Assembly: GCF_001673635.1 (NCBI RefSeq)
Contig: NZ_LZMH01000006.1
Span: 1 to 64,000, forward strand
DNA from: Mycobacterium asiaticum
GTDB lineage: Bacteria; Actinomycetota; Actinomycetes; Mycobacteriales; Mycobacteriaceae
Length of the DNA: 64,000 nucleotides
Direction of reading: 5' to 3'
The position numbers and the translations under genes are program-made. Shown in pieces: positions 1 to 8,623 of this stretch; within the stretch, counting starts at the first letter, position 1; every line of letters begins with the position of its first letter. A model generated the notes under the pieces. The model searched no databases. It saw only the letters and a list, made by a program, of their open reading frames with translations, and was not told the origin of the DNA.

Positions 1-680
1 CTCGGGTCGACGTGGAGCCCATCTGCCAGCACTGCGGCAATGGGCGCCTCGATGCCTGACAGGTCAGGCGCCGTGAGCTCCGCGCGGAGCGGGTCAGCGA
101 CAAGCTTTCGACCACTCAGCAATTCGACTAGCACCACGCAGACGCTGTAAACGTCGGAGCGCTTATCGGCTGCTGCACCCGCCGCGACATCGGGCGAGGT
201 GTACAGCGCACCCTCTGCGCCGGTCTGCGTCGCTCCGAAATCCCCGAGCAACGGTGTCCCTGATTCGTCGATCATGATGCTGGCCAGGGATATTCGGCCG
301 TGGACCACACCGCGGTCGTGTGCGTGAGCCAACCCGGTAAGTACACCGCGTACCAATGCCAACGCATCGACCGCGAGAAGCGTGGGCGTCCGTGACAGCA
401 CCGAGGGCAATGGCGCTCCCGACACCCATTGCTCCACCAACCACGTTCCCGCGTCGTCATCGAAGGCGTCGTAAACCGACACGATGTTCGGATGCCGCAG
501 AACCGACAGCGCCTCGGCGGTGCGCCGAGCATCGGCCACCGCTGTTGAGCCGTTCACGCTTTTGAGGGCCACGTCGCGGCGCAGACCGGGGTCGAAACCT
601 CTCCACACCGTCGTGCCTGTGCCGTGAACGAGACTGAGCCTCTGGTAATCCCGCACGAGTTCGATCCCTCCGTCGTTCAC
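1..680 (-). CDS. Ser/Thr protein kinase-like protein, probable pseudokinase (3' end outside window)
   Basis: The frame opens at a GTG, four codons after an in-frame TGA, and stays open to the window edge, giving at least 226 residues. It reads as a kinase fold: a glycine-rich loop HGTGTTVWRG (about 19-28), the ATP lysine in VALK (K40), DFG (147-149), and a helix reading KRSDVYS (173-179). The catalytic loop is wrecked: where active kinases read HRDxKxxN this one reads HGRISLAS (127-134), so the catalytic Asp, the Lys and the metal-binding Asn are all replaced. By family knowledge such a protein would be catalytically weak or dead and could act as a scaffold or partner. It is divergent from the active kinase at 893, so co-regulation is plausible (inference). 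The C-terminus and any membrane segment are not visible. Confidence 0.8.
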   Translation of the reverse strand, partial: MNDGGIELVRDYQRLSLVHGTGTTVWRGFDPGLRRDVALKSVNGSTAVADARRTAEALSVLRHPNIVSVYDAFDDDAGTWLVEQWVSGAPLPSVLSRTPTLLAVDALALVRGVLTGLAHAHDRGVVHGRISLASIMIDESGTPLLGDFGATQTGAEGALYTSPDVAAGAAADKRSDVYSVCVVLVELLSGRKLVADPLRAELTAPDLSGIEAPIAAVLADGLHVDP

Positions 681-829
681 TGAGGGTATTCAATCAGTAA
701 GCCAGTGCGTTTGCCGCGGAAACCAGTCGCGCAGGGATGGGGCCGGTCTGCGACCTGTTCTGGTCGTCGAATTTTCCACTGGGATTTGCCCTGGCTCAAG
801 ATGTTGCCGCCGCTGCGCGACGATAGCGG

Positions 830-857
830 TTGCTGGATTCTGCGACGTTGTTAGCAT
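830..857 (+). promoter_or_regulatory. Candidate promoter of the membrane kinase gene
   Basis: TTGCTG, a 16-base spacer and TAGCAT (TANNNT-type -10) lie in the 212-base gap between the two divergent kinase genes, 35 bases before the GTG start. A GGGGGAA ribosome-binding site follows just before the start. The call rests on motif resemblance only. Confidence 0.3.
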
Positions 858-892
858 CCTGGTATTTCTGCCCGAGGTGATCAGGGGGAAAC

Positions 893-2881
893 GTGGAGGG
901 ATCTCCGTTCGGGCGGTACGCGCTGATCTCGTTATTGGGTCGCGGCGGCATGGGTGAGGTCTGGCGGGCCCACGACACGGTGACCGACCGGATGGTGGCG
1001 ATCAAAACCGTTCTCGCCCAGTACTCTGACGACCCCAAATTTCAGAAGCGATTCCTACGAGAAGCGCAAACAGCCGCGCGAACGAACAGTCCGCACGTTA
1101 TCCCGATATACGACTACGGCGAAATTGAAGGGCGGCTGTACGTCAGCATGCGGTTGATTGACGGTCGCGACCTTCAAGCAGTGCTGGCCGAGGGGCCTTT
1201 GCGAGCGGATCGCGCGGTGCGCATAATCGAACAGGTGGCGAAGGCATTGCACGCCGCCCATGAGATTGGACTCGTCCATCGAGATGTCAAGCCCTCCAAC
1301 GTATTGCTCGACAAGGACGACTTCGCCTACCTAATCGACTTTGGTATCGCCCGCGCGACCGACGACACCCGCCTGACGGGGACCGGCAATGCGATAGGCA
1401 CGTTCCAATACATGGCCCCGGAACGGATGACCGACAACACCGACGATCCTCGCGCCGACATCTACGCCCTGACCTGTGTGCTCTACGAATGCCTGACCGG
1501 CAGGCCGCCCTTCGCCGGGTCCACTAGCGCCAACTTGATGTATGCCCACATGCACACCCCACCCCCGCAACCCTCGACCACCCAACCCGACGTGCCCGCC
1601 ACACTCGACGCTGTGATCGCCACTGGGATGGCCAAGGAGCCCGATCATCGCTACGCCACCACCGTCGAACTCGCCGCCGCCGCACACCACGCCACGACTA
1701 CGCCGATTCGCCGAGCCGATGTACCCGCCAAACCAAGAATCCCGTCCGCCCCGAACCGTGCAGTCCCGGGCGGACCACCCAAGCCGGCAGAAGCCCGGCC
1801 GACAAATTATTCCCTTCCCAGCGCCCCGCCCATCGACCAGGCCAGCACAATCCCGGCACCTGCCCGACGGCGGGCGTCCACGCCGCCGGACCCACATCGC
1901 GCTTCACCAGCGAAGAAAGCGCGGCCAAATCGCAGCGGGTTCGTCTTGGCCACCGTGGCTGCCTTCGTGATCGTTGCAGTGGGTGTGACGCTGATCCTTG
2001 CGAAGCACGAAGATAAACGGGAGTCAGTCACCGCCAGTCCCACTGGTCCGTTTACGGGCACGTTCAGTGTCGTGTTTGGTGCTTTGCTGCCCACGTCGGG
2101 TGGCGAAATCGCAGCCGCGGCAACGGGGATGTACGCGGTCCGCAGCAGTTGCCCGTCAACAGGATGCGTAGCGACCGCTACATTGAGCGGCCCCGATCCC
2201 GAGAAGTCGCTCGTCTTGGACCAGATTGGCGCTCAGTGGGTTGGTGTGGACATCATCGACAAGACGTCAGCACCGCAGAGCTTTCGAATTGCGTGTCCAG
2301 AGACTGCTACATCGGAACTTTGGGAAGTCCTCCGGCTAACCCCAAAGCCCGACGGCACGGCTTTTTCCGGTTACGAAACCATCATCGATGCCAGCACCGG
2401 CTGCCAAGCCAAGCGGTCCGTGTCTCTAGCGCGAATCGCGGTAGTAGGAGAGGCGAGCGTGCCGGATCCGGCGAGTCAACCGCCACGCACCGGATCACCG
2501 GCAGATGCGCTTCATGGCCGATACCGGGTGACATACAACCGCGGCACCGGCATACCAGCCGTGCATGAAGGGCCAGTCTTGACCTCTTGCCTGCGCGCAC
2601 GGGCACGATGCATCAGCTCTTTTGTCAGCGACCCCGCCGGCCAGACTCAGGTTCTTCTGTGGGTGGACAGTAAATGGTCGTGGAACCTCGATTACAAGGT
2701 GGGCTGCAACCTCGACGACAAGCAAGTACAGCTAAAAGCGTCGGCGGAATTTCCTCTTCCCGACCCGCCACAAAATCCCATCACCTTACTCACGGGTCGC
2801 GGCTGGGACACTGCAACGGGCGGTACCGAGTGCGATGGACACACTGCTACAACGACTACTTACCAACGCCTCGGGGACTGA
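893..2881 (+). CDS. Transmembrane serine/threonine protein kinase (PASTA-less, PknD/E/H-like layout)
   Basis: This 662-residue receptor-type kinase starts at GTG behind a GGGGGAA ribosome-binding site. The kinase domain spans about residues 8-265: glycine loop GRGGMGEV (16-23), VAIK with K38, HRDVKPSN with catalytic D131, DFG (149-151) and APE (175-177) are all intact, so activity is expected. A Pro-rich, basic juxtamembrane linker (about 270-347) leads to one membrane helix (about 350-370). The extracytoplasmic part (371-662) looks like two related blocks of about 130 residues, opening with GTFSVVFG and GRYRVTYN, each containing spaced cysteines. I do not recognise this sensor domain as PASTA or NHL. 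It presumably senses an envelope signal and phosphorylates cytoplasmic targets (inference). The neighbouring divergent gene is a pseudokinase. Confidence 0.9.
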   Translation: MEGSPFGRYALISLLGRGGMGEVWRAHDTVTDRMVAIKTVLAQYSDDPKFQKRFLREAQTAARTNSPHVIPIYDYGEIEGRLYVSMRLIDGRDLQAVLAEGPLRADRAVRIIEQVAKALHAAHEIGLVHRDVKPSNVLLDKDDFAYLIDFGIARATDDTRLTGTGNAIGTFQYMAPERMTDNTDDPRADIYALTCVLYECLTGRPPFAGSTSANLMYAHMHTPPPQPSTTQPDVPATLDAVIATGMAKEPDHRYATTVELAAAAHHATTTPIRRADVPAKPRIPSAPNRAVPGGPPKPAEARPTNYSLPSAPPIDQASTIPAPARRRASTPPDPHRASPAKKARPNRSGFVLATVAAFVIVAVGVTLILAKHEDKRESVTASPTGPFTGTFSVVFGALLPTSGGEIAAAATGMYAVRSSCPSTGCVATATLSGPDPEKSLVLDQIGAQWVGVDIIDKTSAPQSFRIACPETATSELWEVLRLTPKPDGTAFSGYETIIDASTGCQAKRSVSLARIAVVGEASVPDPASQPPRTGSPADALHGRYRVTYNRGTGIPAVHEGPVLTSCLRARARCISSFVSDPAGQTQVLLWVDSKWSWNLDYKVGCNLDDKQVQLKASAEFPLPDPPQNPITLLTGRGWDTATGGTECDGHTATTTTYQRLGD

Positions 2882-3035
2882 GTCACTACTGCGAAATCGG
2901 GACGATGTGGGTGCGGTAGCGCAAAGCGGGGCTCAAGAATCGTGCGCACCGACGTCATCGACGCAGCCGGCGTCATCACCGATAGGTGTAAACCATGTCT
3001 CGGGACACCTGTCAACGATGTTCCGAGACACGAAC

Positions 3036-3112
3036 TGGTCGGGCTGACAGGATTTGAACCTGCGACCACTTGACCCCCAGTCAAGTGCGCTACCAAACTG
3101 CGCCACAGCCCG
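3036..3112 (-). tRNA. tRNA-Pro (anticodon GGG)
   Basis: The minus strand folds as a full cloverleaf. The acceptor stem CGGGCTG pairs with CAGCCCG, the anticodon stem CTTGA pairs with TCAAG around the loop CTGGGGG (anticodon GGG at 3076-3078), and the T arm contains GGTTCAAATCC. The discriminator A and an encoded CCA follow. GGG reads proline CCC/CCU codons. Confidence 0.95.
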
Positions 3113-3196
3113 GTGCCGCCGGCATTCACCAGCAGCAGGTCGACAGCCTACCGCAGAGCCATCGGGCACCCGCGACGCCACCTCGCACCGGGACCA

Positions 3197-4597
3197 TCAG
3201 CGACGCTTAGGCCCGCGCTTCTCCCGCACCCGCACATTGATCCGGATCGGGCTGCCTTCGAAACCGAACGTCTCACGCAGCCGTCGTTCCAGGAAGCGCC
3301 GGTATCCGGCCTCCAGAAAACCCGAGGTGAACAGCACGAACGTCGGCGGCCGCGCGGTGGCCTGCGTCGCGAACAGGATCCGCGGCTGCTTGCCGCCGCG
3401 CACCGGAGGCGGCGTCGCCGCGACGACCTCCTTGATCCACGCGTTCAGCGGACCGGTTGCGATCCTGGTGTCCCATGACGCGAGCGCGTTCTCCATCGCC
3501 GGCACCAGCTTCTGCACCGCCCGGCCGGTCTTGGCCGAGATGTTGACGCGCTGCGCCCACCGCACCTGGACCAGTTCCCGGTCGATCTCCCGCTCCAGCA
3601 ACTCGCGGCGGTCCTCGTCGACCAGGTCCCACTTGTTGTAGGCCAACACCAGCGCCCGCCCGGCCTCGATCACCATCGACAGCACCCGCAGATCCTGCTC
3701 GGTCAACGGCTGGGACCCGTCGATCAGCACGATCACCACTTCGGCGGCATCAATGGCGCCGTGCGTGCGGACCGAGGCGTAAAACTCGTGCCCGCTGGCC
3801 TGCCCGACCTTGCGGCGCAACCCTGCGGTGTCGACGAACTTCCAGACTTTCCCGCCCAATTCGATGAGCGAGTCCACCGGGTCGACCGTCGTACCCGCGA
3901 CGTCGTGCACCACCGACCGCTCGTCACCGGCCAGCTTGTTCAGCAGAGAACTCTTGCCTACGTTGGGTTTTCCCACCAGTGCGACCCGGCGAGGACCACC
4001 GGCGCGCGGCGCCGCTTCGGAAACGTCGGGCAGCGCCTCGAGCACCGCGTCCAGCAGATCGGCCACACCGCGCCCATGCATGGCGCTGATCGCGTGCGGC
4101 TCGCCCATACCCAGTGACCACAAGGCGGCCGCGTCGGCCTCACCCTTCTCACTGTCAACCTTGTTGGCCGCCAAGAACACCGGCTTGCCCGAGCGCAGCA
4201 GGATACGAGCGGCGGCCTCGTCGGGAGCGGTGGCGCCCACGGTGGCGTCGACCACCAGAATTACCGCGTCCGCGGTGCGCATGGCCACCGACGCCTGCTC
4301 GGCCACCAGCTGCTGCAGTCCCTTGGCATCAGGCTCCCATCCCCCGGTGTCCTGCACCACAAACCGGCGTCCGGTCCACAGCGCCTCGTAGGACACCCGG
4401 TCACGGGTCACGCCGGGAACGTCCTGAACCACGGCCTCGCGCCGGCCGATGATCCGGTTGACCAACGTCGACTTGCCGACGTTGGGCCGTCCCACGATCG
4501 CCACGACGGGCGCCGGCCCGGCCTCGGCCAGCTCGTCCAGTTCGAAAGCGCTGAGTTCCCAGTCGCTTTCGTCCGCCCAGGTGCCGTCCTGCGTCAC
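3197..4597 (-). CDS. der: Ribosome-assembly GTPase Der (EngA)
   Basis: This essential double-GTPase acts in 50S subunit maturation. Its 466 residues match the usual mycobacterial length. Two tandem G domains are visible: GRPNVGKST (36-44) with DTGG and NKVD, then GKPNVGKSS (209-217) with DTAG and NKWD. A basic KH-like C-terminal domain ends in REKRGPKRR. The start is GTG, overlapping the cmk stop in a GTGA tetranucleotide, so translation is probably coupled. It is the last gene of the parA-scpA-scpB-rluB-cmk-der run. Confidence 0.97.
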   Translation of the reverse strand: MTQDGTWADESDWELSAFELDELAEAGPAPVVAIVGRPNVGKSTLVNRIIGRREAVVQDVPGVTRDRVSYEALWTGRRFVVQDTGGWEPDAKGLQQLVAEQASVAMRTADAVILVVDATVGATAPDEAAARILLRSGKPVFLAANKVDSEKGEADAAALWSLGMGEPHAISAMHGRGVADLLDAVLEALPDVSEAAPRAGGPRRVALVGKPNVGKSSLLNKLAGDERSVVHDVAGTTVDPVDSLIELGGKVWKFVDTAGLRRKVGQASGHEFYASVRTHGAIDAAEVVIVLIDGSQPLTEQDLRVLSMVIEAGRALVLAYNKWDLVDEDRRELLEREIDRELVQVRWAQRVNISAKTGRAVQKLVPAMENALASWDTRIATGPLNAWIKEVVAATPPPVRGGKQPRILFATQATARPPTFVLFTSGFLEAGYRRFLERRLRETFGFEGSPIRINVRVREKRGPKRR

Positions 4598-5277
4598 CGC
4601 ATCGCCTCGCTTCGCTGCGTGACCAAATCCAACAGGTGGGCGATCACTTCGTTCTCGGTCATGTCACTGGTGTCGACGACGATCGCATCCTCGGCCGCGC
4701 GCAGCGGCGACACCGCACGAGTGGAATCCAGGTGATCGCGCCGGCGCACATCGGCCAGCACGGCCGGGTAATCGTCGGCCAGGCCCGCCCGGACGTTCTG
4801 GGCGTTGCGGCGTTGCGCGCGGGTTTCGGCCGAAGCGGTGAGGAAGATCTTCACCGGTGCATCCGGGAACACGACTGTGCCGATGTCCCGTCCCTCCACG
4901 ACGATACTTCCCGGGCCCTCGGCCATTTCGCGTTGAATGTCGACCAACCGGGTGCGCACCGTCGGAACTGCCGACACCGCCGAGACCGCCCGGGTAACGT
5001 CGTCACCCCGGATCTCTGCCGAAACATCTTCGCCGGCAAGGTAAAAGCTGCTGTCGTCAGGGTCGTAGCCGACGGACAGCTGCACGTCCGACGCGGTCTC
5101 GCCGACGGCCTCCGCATTCGACGGGTCGACTCCGGCGCGCAGCACGGCCAACGTCACGATCCGGTACATCGCTCCGGTGTCCAGAAACCGTGCCCCCAGG
5201 CCGCGGGCCAAACCCTTGGAGACAGAGGACTTTCCGGTGCCGGCCGGACCGTCGATGGCCACGACGAGCGCGCTCAC
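4594..5277 (-). CDS. cmk: Cytidylate kinase
   Basis: Cmk phosphorylates CMP and dCMP to the diphosphates in pyrimidine salvage and nucleotide supply. The 227-residue protein starts with the P-loop GPAGTGKSS (10-18) and carries the family segment [19 protein letters not shown] in the NMP-binding half. The length fits the bacterial type. It overlaps rluB upstream and der downstream by four bases each, as the cmk-der pair does in many actinobacteria. Confidence 0.96.
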   Translation of the reverse strand: MSALVVAIDGPAGTGKSSVSKGLARGLGARFLDTGAMYRIVTLAVLRAGVDPSNAEAVGETASDVQLSVGYDPDDSSFYLAGEDVSAEIRGDDVTRAVSAVSAVPTVRTRLVDIQREMAEGPGSIVVEGRDIGTVVFPDAPVKIFLTASAETRAQRRNAQNVRAGLADDYPAVLADVRRRDHLDSTRAVSPLRAAEDAIVVDTSDMTENEVIAHLLDLVTQRSEAMR

Positions 5278-6026
5278 AAACCCACCGCCTTGTACAGTTG
5301 ACCGACCTCATCCCGACGCAGCGCCCGCACCGAGCCCGGGCGCTGCTTGCCCAGGGTGACCGCGCCAATGTCAGTGCGCACCAACGCTTCCACCGGAAAT
5401 CCGACCGCGGCCAGCAATCGGCGAACGATGCGGTTACGTCCTTCGTGCAGCGTCACCCGCACCAGCGATTTCCCCGGGATCGAGTCCACTACGGCGAAAT
5501 CGTCGAGCCGCACCGGCCCGTCCTCCAACTCGATGCCGGCCCGCAATTGCTTACCGAGTCCGCGCGGCACAGCACCCGTCACGGTCGCGAGGTAGGTCTT
5601 GGGCACCTCGTGGGACGGATGCATCAACCGGTGCGCCAGCTCGCCGTCGTTGGTCAGCAGGATCAAACCCTCGGTATCGGCGTCCAACCGCCCGACGTGG
5701 AATAACTTCTTGTTGCCCCGAACTTTTCGTTCAATGAGGTCACCGATGCAGGGCCGGCCACGATCGTCGGACATCGTCGAGTGCATACCGCGCGGCTTGT
5801 TCAGCGCGAGATAAACCAGCGAGTCGTCCAGCACCACCCGGGCGCCGTCGACGCGGATGACCGACTGGTCGGGATCGACCCGGGTGCCCAATTCGGTCAC
5901 CACCTGCCCGTCGATCTCGACGCGGCCGTCGAGGATCATCTTCTCGGCGGCGCGCCGGGACGCAATTCCGGCCTGAGACAACACCTTCTGCAGGCGCGTG
6001 CCCTGCGGCTCCGCGAACTCCACCAT
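5274..6026 (-). CDS. Ribosomal large-subunit pseudouridine synthase, RluB/RsuA family
   Basis: The 250-residue protein has an N-terminal S4 RNA-binding domain (about 11-60, with [15 protein letters not shown]) followed by an RsuA/RluB catalytic domain. The motif GRLDADTEG (112-120) contains the catalytic Asp115. Family members isomerise a uridine of 23S or 16S rRNA; which position cannot be read from sequence. The ATG overlaps the scpB stop and the 3' end overlaps cmk by four bases. It corresponds to Rv1711 by gene order. Confidence 0.92.
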   Translation of the reverse strand: MVEFAEPQGTRLQKVLSQAGIASRRAAEKMILDGRVEIDGQVVTELGTRVDPDQSVIRVDGARVVLDDSLVYLALNKPRGMHSTMSDDRGRPCIGDLIERKVRGNKKLFHVGRLDADTEGLILLTNDGELAHRLMHPSHEVPKTYLATVTGAVPRGLGKQLRAGIELEDGPVRLDDFAVVDSIPGKSLVRVTLHEGRNRIVRRLLAAVGFPVEALVRTDIGAVTLGKQRPGSVRALRRDEVGQLYKAVGL

Positions 6027-6826
6027 CAGTCGTGGTCCACGTCGAACGTCAGTAAAGGATCGGCCGCTTGACCGCCGGCGAGTTTGATGAAACGTGGCTC
6101 ACTGTCCAGGGATTCGCTGAGGTCGTCGATGGTGTCCACATCGGGCAGCAGCGGTGCGATGTCCGGCAGATCGGCCAACGAGTTGAGCCCGAGGCGTTCC
6201 AGGAACAGTTCGGTGGTGGCGAACGTCACCGCGCCGCTGTCCTCGTCGTTGCCGACCTCGGTGATAAGCCCGCGCGCCAACAGGGTGCGCATCACCGCGT
6301 CCACGTTCACGCCGCGCACCGCGCTCACCCGGGCGCGAGTCACCGGCTGGCGGTAGGCGACAACGGCCAGCGTCTCCAGCGCGGCGCGAGTGAGCTTGCT
6401 GCGCGCGCCGTCCAGCAACAGCTTCTCCACGAACGGCGCGAACCGGGCGCGAGTGTAGAGGCGCCATCCCTCGCTGGTGTGCCGCAGGTCGATGCCGCTG
6501 TCGCGTTCGGTGAGCTCGTCGGCCATGAGCTGCAGTTTGGCTGCGACGCGGTAGACGGGCTGACCGGTGGCCGAGGCCAGCGCCTCGGCAGTCACCGGGG
6601 TGTCCACCACCAGCAACAGCGCCTCGAGAACCCGGCCGATTTCGTCGGGGTCCATTTCCGCGGGCTCGGCGATGTCCGGGATGCCCGCATCGAGCTCAGA
6701 GCTTCCGTTCATCGAGCGGCGCTCCTCCTCATCGCTCCGCTCTGCATCGTCGCGCCGCAGGTCGTTCATCGAGCGGCGCTCCTCCTCATCGCTACGCTCT
6801 GCATCGTCGCGCCGCGGGTCGGTCAT
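6026..6826 (-). CDS. scpB: Segregation and condensation protein ScpB, with repeat-encoded N-terminal extension
   Basis: ScpB binds ScpA and, with SMC, forms the condensin-like complex that compacts and separates chromosomes. The winged-helix core is visible (EIGRVLEALLLVVDTPVTAE, then a second repeat around AALETLAVVAYRQPVTRARV). Three in-phase ATGs lie exactly 57 bases apart, at 6826, 6769 and 6712. The first overlaps the scpA stop as ATGA and gives 266 residues. The last gives 228 residues, close to the remembered H37Rv length of 231, so the first 38 residues come from two MIRU-type repeat units (MxDxRRDDAERSDEEERRS twice). Which ATG is used is uncertain; the core identity is secure. Confidence 0.93.
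   Translation of the reverse strand: MTDPRRDDAERSDEEERRSMNDLRRDDAERSDEEERRSMNGSSELDAGIPDIAEPAEMDPDEIGRVLEALLLVVDTPVTAEALASATGQPVYRVAAKLQLMADELTERDSGIDLRHTSEGWRLYTRARFAPFVEKLLLDGARSKLTRAALETLAVVAYRQPVTRARVSAVRGVNVDAVMRTLLARGLITEVGNDEDSGAVTFATTELFLERLGLNSLADLPDIAPLLPDVDTIDDLSESLDSEPRFIKLAGGQAADPLLTFDVDHD
6713..6826 (-). repeat. Two tandem 57-bp MIRU-type repeat units
   Basis: Two nearly identical 57-base units lie head to tail at the scpA/scpB junction. On the minus strand each contains GACGATGCAGAGCG and AGCGATGAGGAGGAGCG, the core I recognise from mycobacterial interspersed repetitive units. Each unit begins with an ATG and runs in frame, so the array extends ScpB by 19 residues per copy. 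The copies differ at only a few bases. MIRUs typically sit at start/stop overlaps within operons, as here. Confidence 0.85.
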
Positions 6827-7650
6827 TGATCTCGCACTTCTAACAGGGATTCGGCGGTCGGTCGCTCGCCGGTCCAGGAAATTTGGAGCACGCCTAGGGG
6901 CTCGGACTGGTCGAATGCTACCGCCCGCGAACGATACAGTTCGAGCAGCGCGAGGAAGCGCCCGACGATCTCGACCGGCACCGTGCAGTCCGCGACGAGC
7001 TGGGAGAACGAGGCCCACTGGCCGCTGCCCAAGCTTTCCAGCATCGTCAGGATGTGTCTGGCCTGCTCGGGGACCGATACCGGCTGCACGTGCAGGTGTC
7101 CGGTGGCCACCGTTGGCACCGGCCGCGGGGCGAAGGCGACCGCGGCGATCTCGGCGAACCGCATGGCGTCCACGCCGAGCATCACCTCGGGCAGCAGGCC
7201 CTCGAAACGCTGTTCCAGCGAGACCGAGCGTGGATAGCTGCGTAGCGCGGTCGCCTCGAGTTCGGCGAACATCTCCGCGACGTGCTTGAACGCCCGGTAT
7301 TGCAACAGCCGCGCGAACAGCAGGTCGCGCACCTCCAGCAGAGCGAGGTCTTCCTCGTCGTCCACCCGCCCGGTCGGCAACAACCGCGCTGCCTTCAGGT
7401 CGAGCAATGTCGCAGCGACGACCAGGAACGCGGTGGTCTCCTCCAGCTCCAACTGCGGGCCGATGGCCTTGGTGTAGGCGATGAAGTCATCGGTGACCTG
7501 GTGTAACGCCACCTCCGTGACGTCGAGGCGGTGCGCAAAGATGAGCTGCAGCAGCAGGTCGAACGGCCCCTCGAAGTTGGTCAGCCGAACTTGAAAGCCA
7601 TCCGAGGAGCCGTTCTCGGGTGCCGCGTGACCTTTGTTTTCGCTTCTCAC
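6823..7650 (-). CDS. scpA: Segregation and condensation protein ScpA
   Basis: ScpA is the kleisin that bridges SMC heads in the bacterial condensin. The 275-residue protein shows the family N-terminus FQVRLTNFEGPFDLLLQLIF (23-42), an acidic middle and a C-terminal winged helix near SFSQLVADCTVPVEIVGRFL. The GTG start overlaps the parA stop as GTGA, and its own stop overlaps the first scpB ATG. Length and context match Rv1709. Confidence 0.95.
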   Translation of the reverse strand: MRSENKGHAAPENGSSDGFQVRLTNFEGPFDLLLQLIFAHRLDVTEVALHQVTDDFIAYTKAIGPQLELEETTAFLVVAATLLDLKAARLLPTGRVDDEEDLALLEVRDLLFARLLQYRAFKHVAEMFAELEATALRSYPRSVSLEQRFEGLLPEVMLGVDAMRFAEIAAVAFAPRPVPTVATGHLHVQPVSVPEQARHILTMLESLGSGQWASFSQLVADCTVPVEIVGRFLALLELYRSRAVAFDQSEPLGVLQISWTGERPTAESLLEVRDQ

Positions 7651-8510
7651 ACGCCGAATCGGTCGATGAACTCGCGGGCCAGCGCGCGATAGGCCAGGGC
7701 ACCGCTGGATTTCGGCGCCCAGGTGGTGATGGGCTCCCCCGCGACGCTGGTCTCCGGGAATCGGACGGTACGGGTGATCACGGTGTCGAACACTAGGTCA
7801 CCGAACCGCTCCACGACGCGGGCCATCACCTCGCGGGAGTTGACGGTGCGCGGGTCATAGCGGGTGATCAGGATGCCGCTGATGTCGAGCTTGGGGTTGA
7901 GCCGATCGCGCACCTTGTCGACGGTGTCGGTGAGCAGCGCCAGCCCGCGCAGCGAGAAGAATTCGCATTCGGTAGGGATGACCACACCCTCGGCGCAGGC
8001 CAGCCCGTTGACGGTGAGCAGACCCAGTGAGGGCTGGCAGTCGATCAGCACGTAGTCGTAGCGGTCGAGTACCGGATACAGCGCCCGGGCCAAAGTCTGT
8101 TCCCGGCCTACCTCGTTGACCAGCTGAATCTCCGCGGCGGAGAGGTCGATGTTGCTGGGCACCAGATCGAGATTCTTGACCCGGGTGTGCAGCAGCACGT
8201 CGTCAACCGATATCCGCGGCTCGACCAGTACGTTATGGATAGTCTTTTCCAGCTCGTAGTGCGGCACGCCCAGCCCGGCCGACAACGCGCCCTGCGGGTC
8301 CATGTCCACCAGCAGCACCCGGCGGCCGTATTCGGCAAGCGCGGCGCCCAGGTTGATCGTCGACGTGGTCTTGCCGACTCCGCCCTTCTGGTTGCACATC
8401 GCCACGACCTTGGCCGGTCCGTGCGCGACGAGCGGCTGAGGATCAGGAATCGCCCGCGGCGGCCGGCCGGTCAGGCCGAGCTCCGGACCGCTGTCGGGGT
8501 GATCGGTCAT
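7647..8510 (-). CDS. parA: ParA/Soj-family chromosome-partitioning ATPase
   Basis: This is a Walker-type ATPase with the deviant P-loop KGGVGKTT (42-49), switch sequence LVDMDPQGALSAGLG and the late motif VLIDCQPSLGLLTVN. It is the scpAB-linked ParA paralogue (Rv1708 position), with no ParB partner beside it, so its role beyond a segregation-linked ATPase is inferred. I chose the ATG giving 287 residues. An in-frame TTG at 8603 would give 318 residues, the length I remember for H37Rv, but it has no clear ribosome-binding site and the added stretch is unlike the conserved body. It is the first gene of the overlapping parA-to-der operon. Confidence 0.92.
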   Translation of the reverse strand: MTDHPDSGPELGLTGRPPRAIPDPQPLVAHGPAKVVAMCNQKGGVGKTTSTINLGAALAEYGRRVLLVDMDPQGALSAGLGVPHYELEKTIHNVLVEPRISVDDVLLHTRVKNLDLVPSNIDLSAAEIQLVNEVGREQTLARALYPVLDRYDYVLIDCQPSLGLLTVNGLACAEGVVIPTECEFFSLRGLALLTDTVDKVRDRLNPKLDISGILITRYDPRTVNSREVMARVVERFGDLVFDTVITRTVRFPETSVAGEPITTWAPKSSGALAYRALAREFIDRFGV

Positions 8511-8623
8511 GCCCGCCTGCAGCAGGTGGTGGCGGGCGTCAGCGTGGACATCGCAGGAAAGTCTAACGGCTGGGCCCGCCTGCGGCGGGAGACCCGCAGG
8601 CAACGCACCGAGCGATGCGGTAG

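Noticed and set aside
6827..7018. Longer ScpB start inside scpA
   Set aside because: The added sequence is out-of-frame scpA; the ATGA junction and MIRU ATGs explain the start better.
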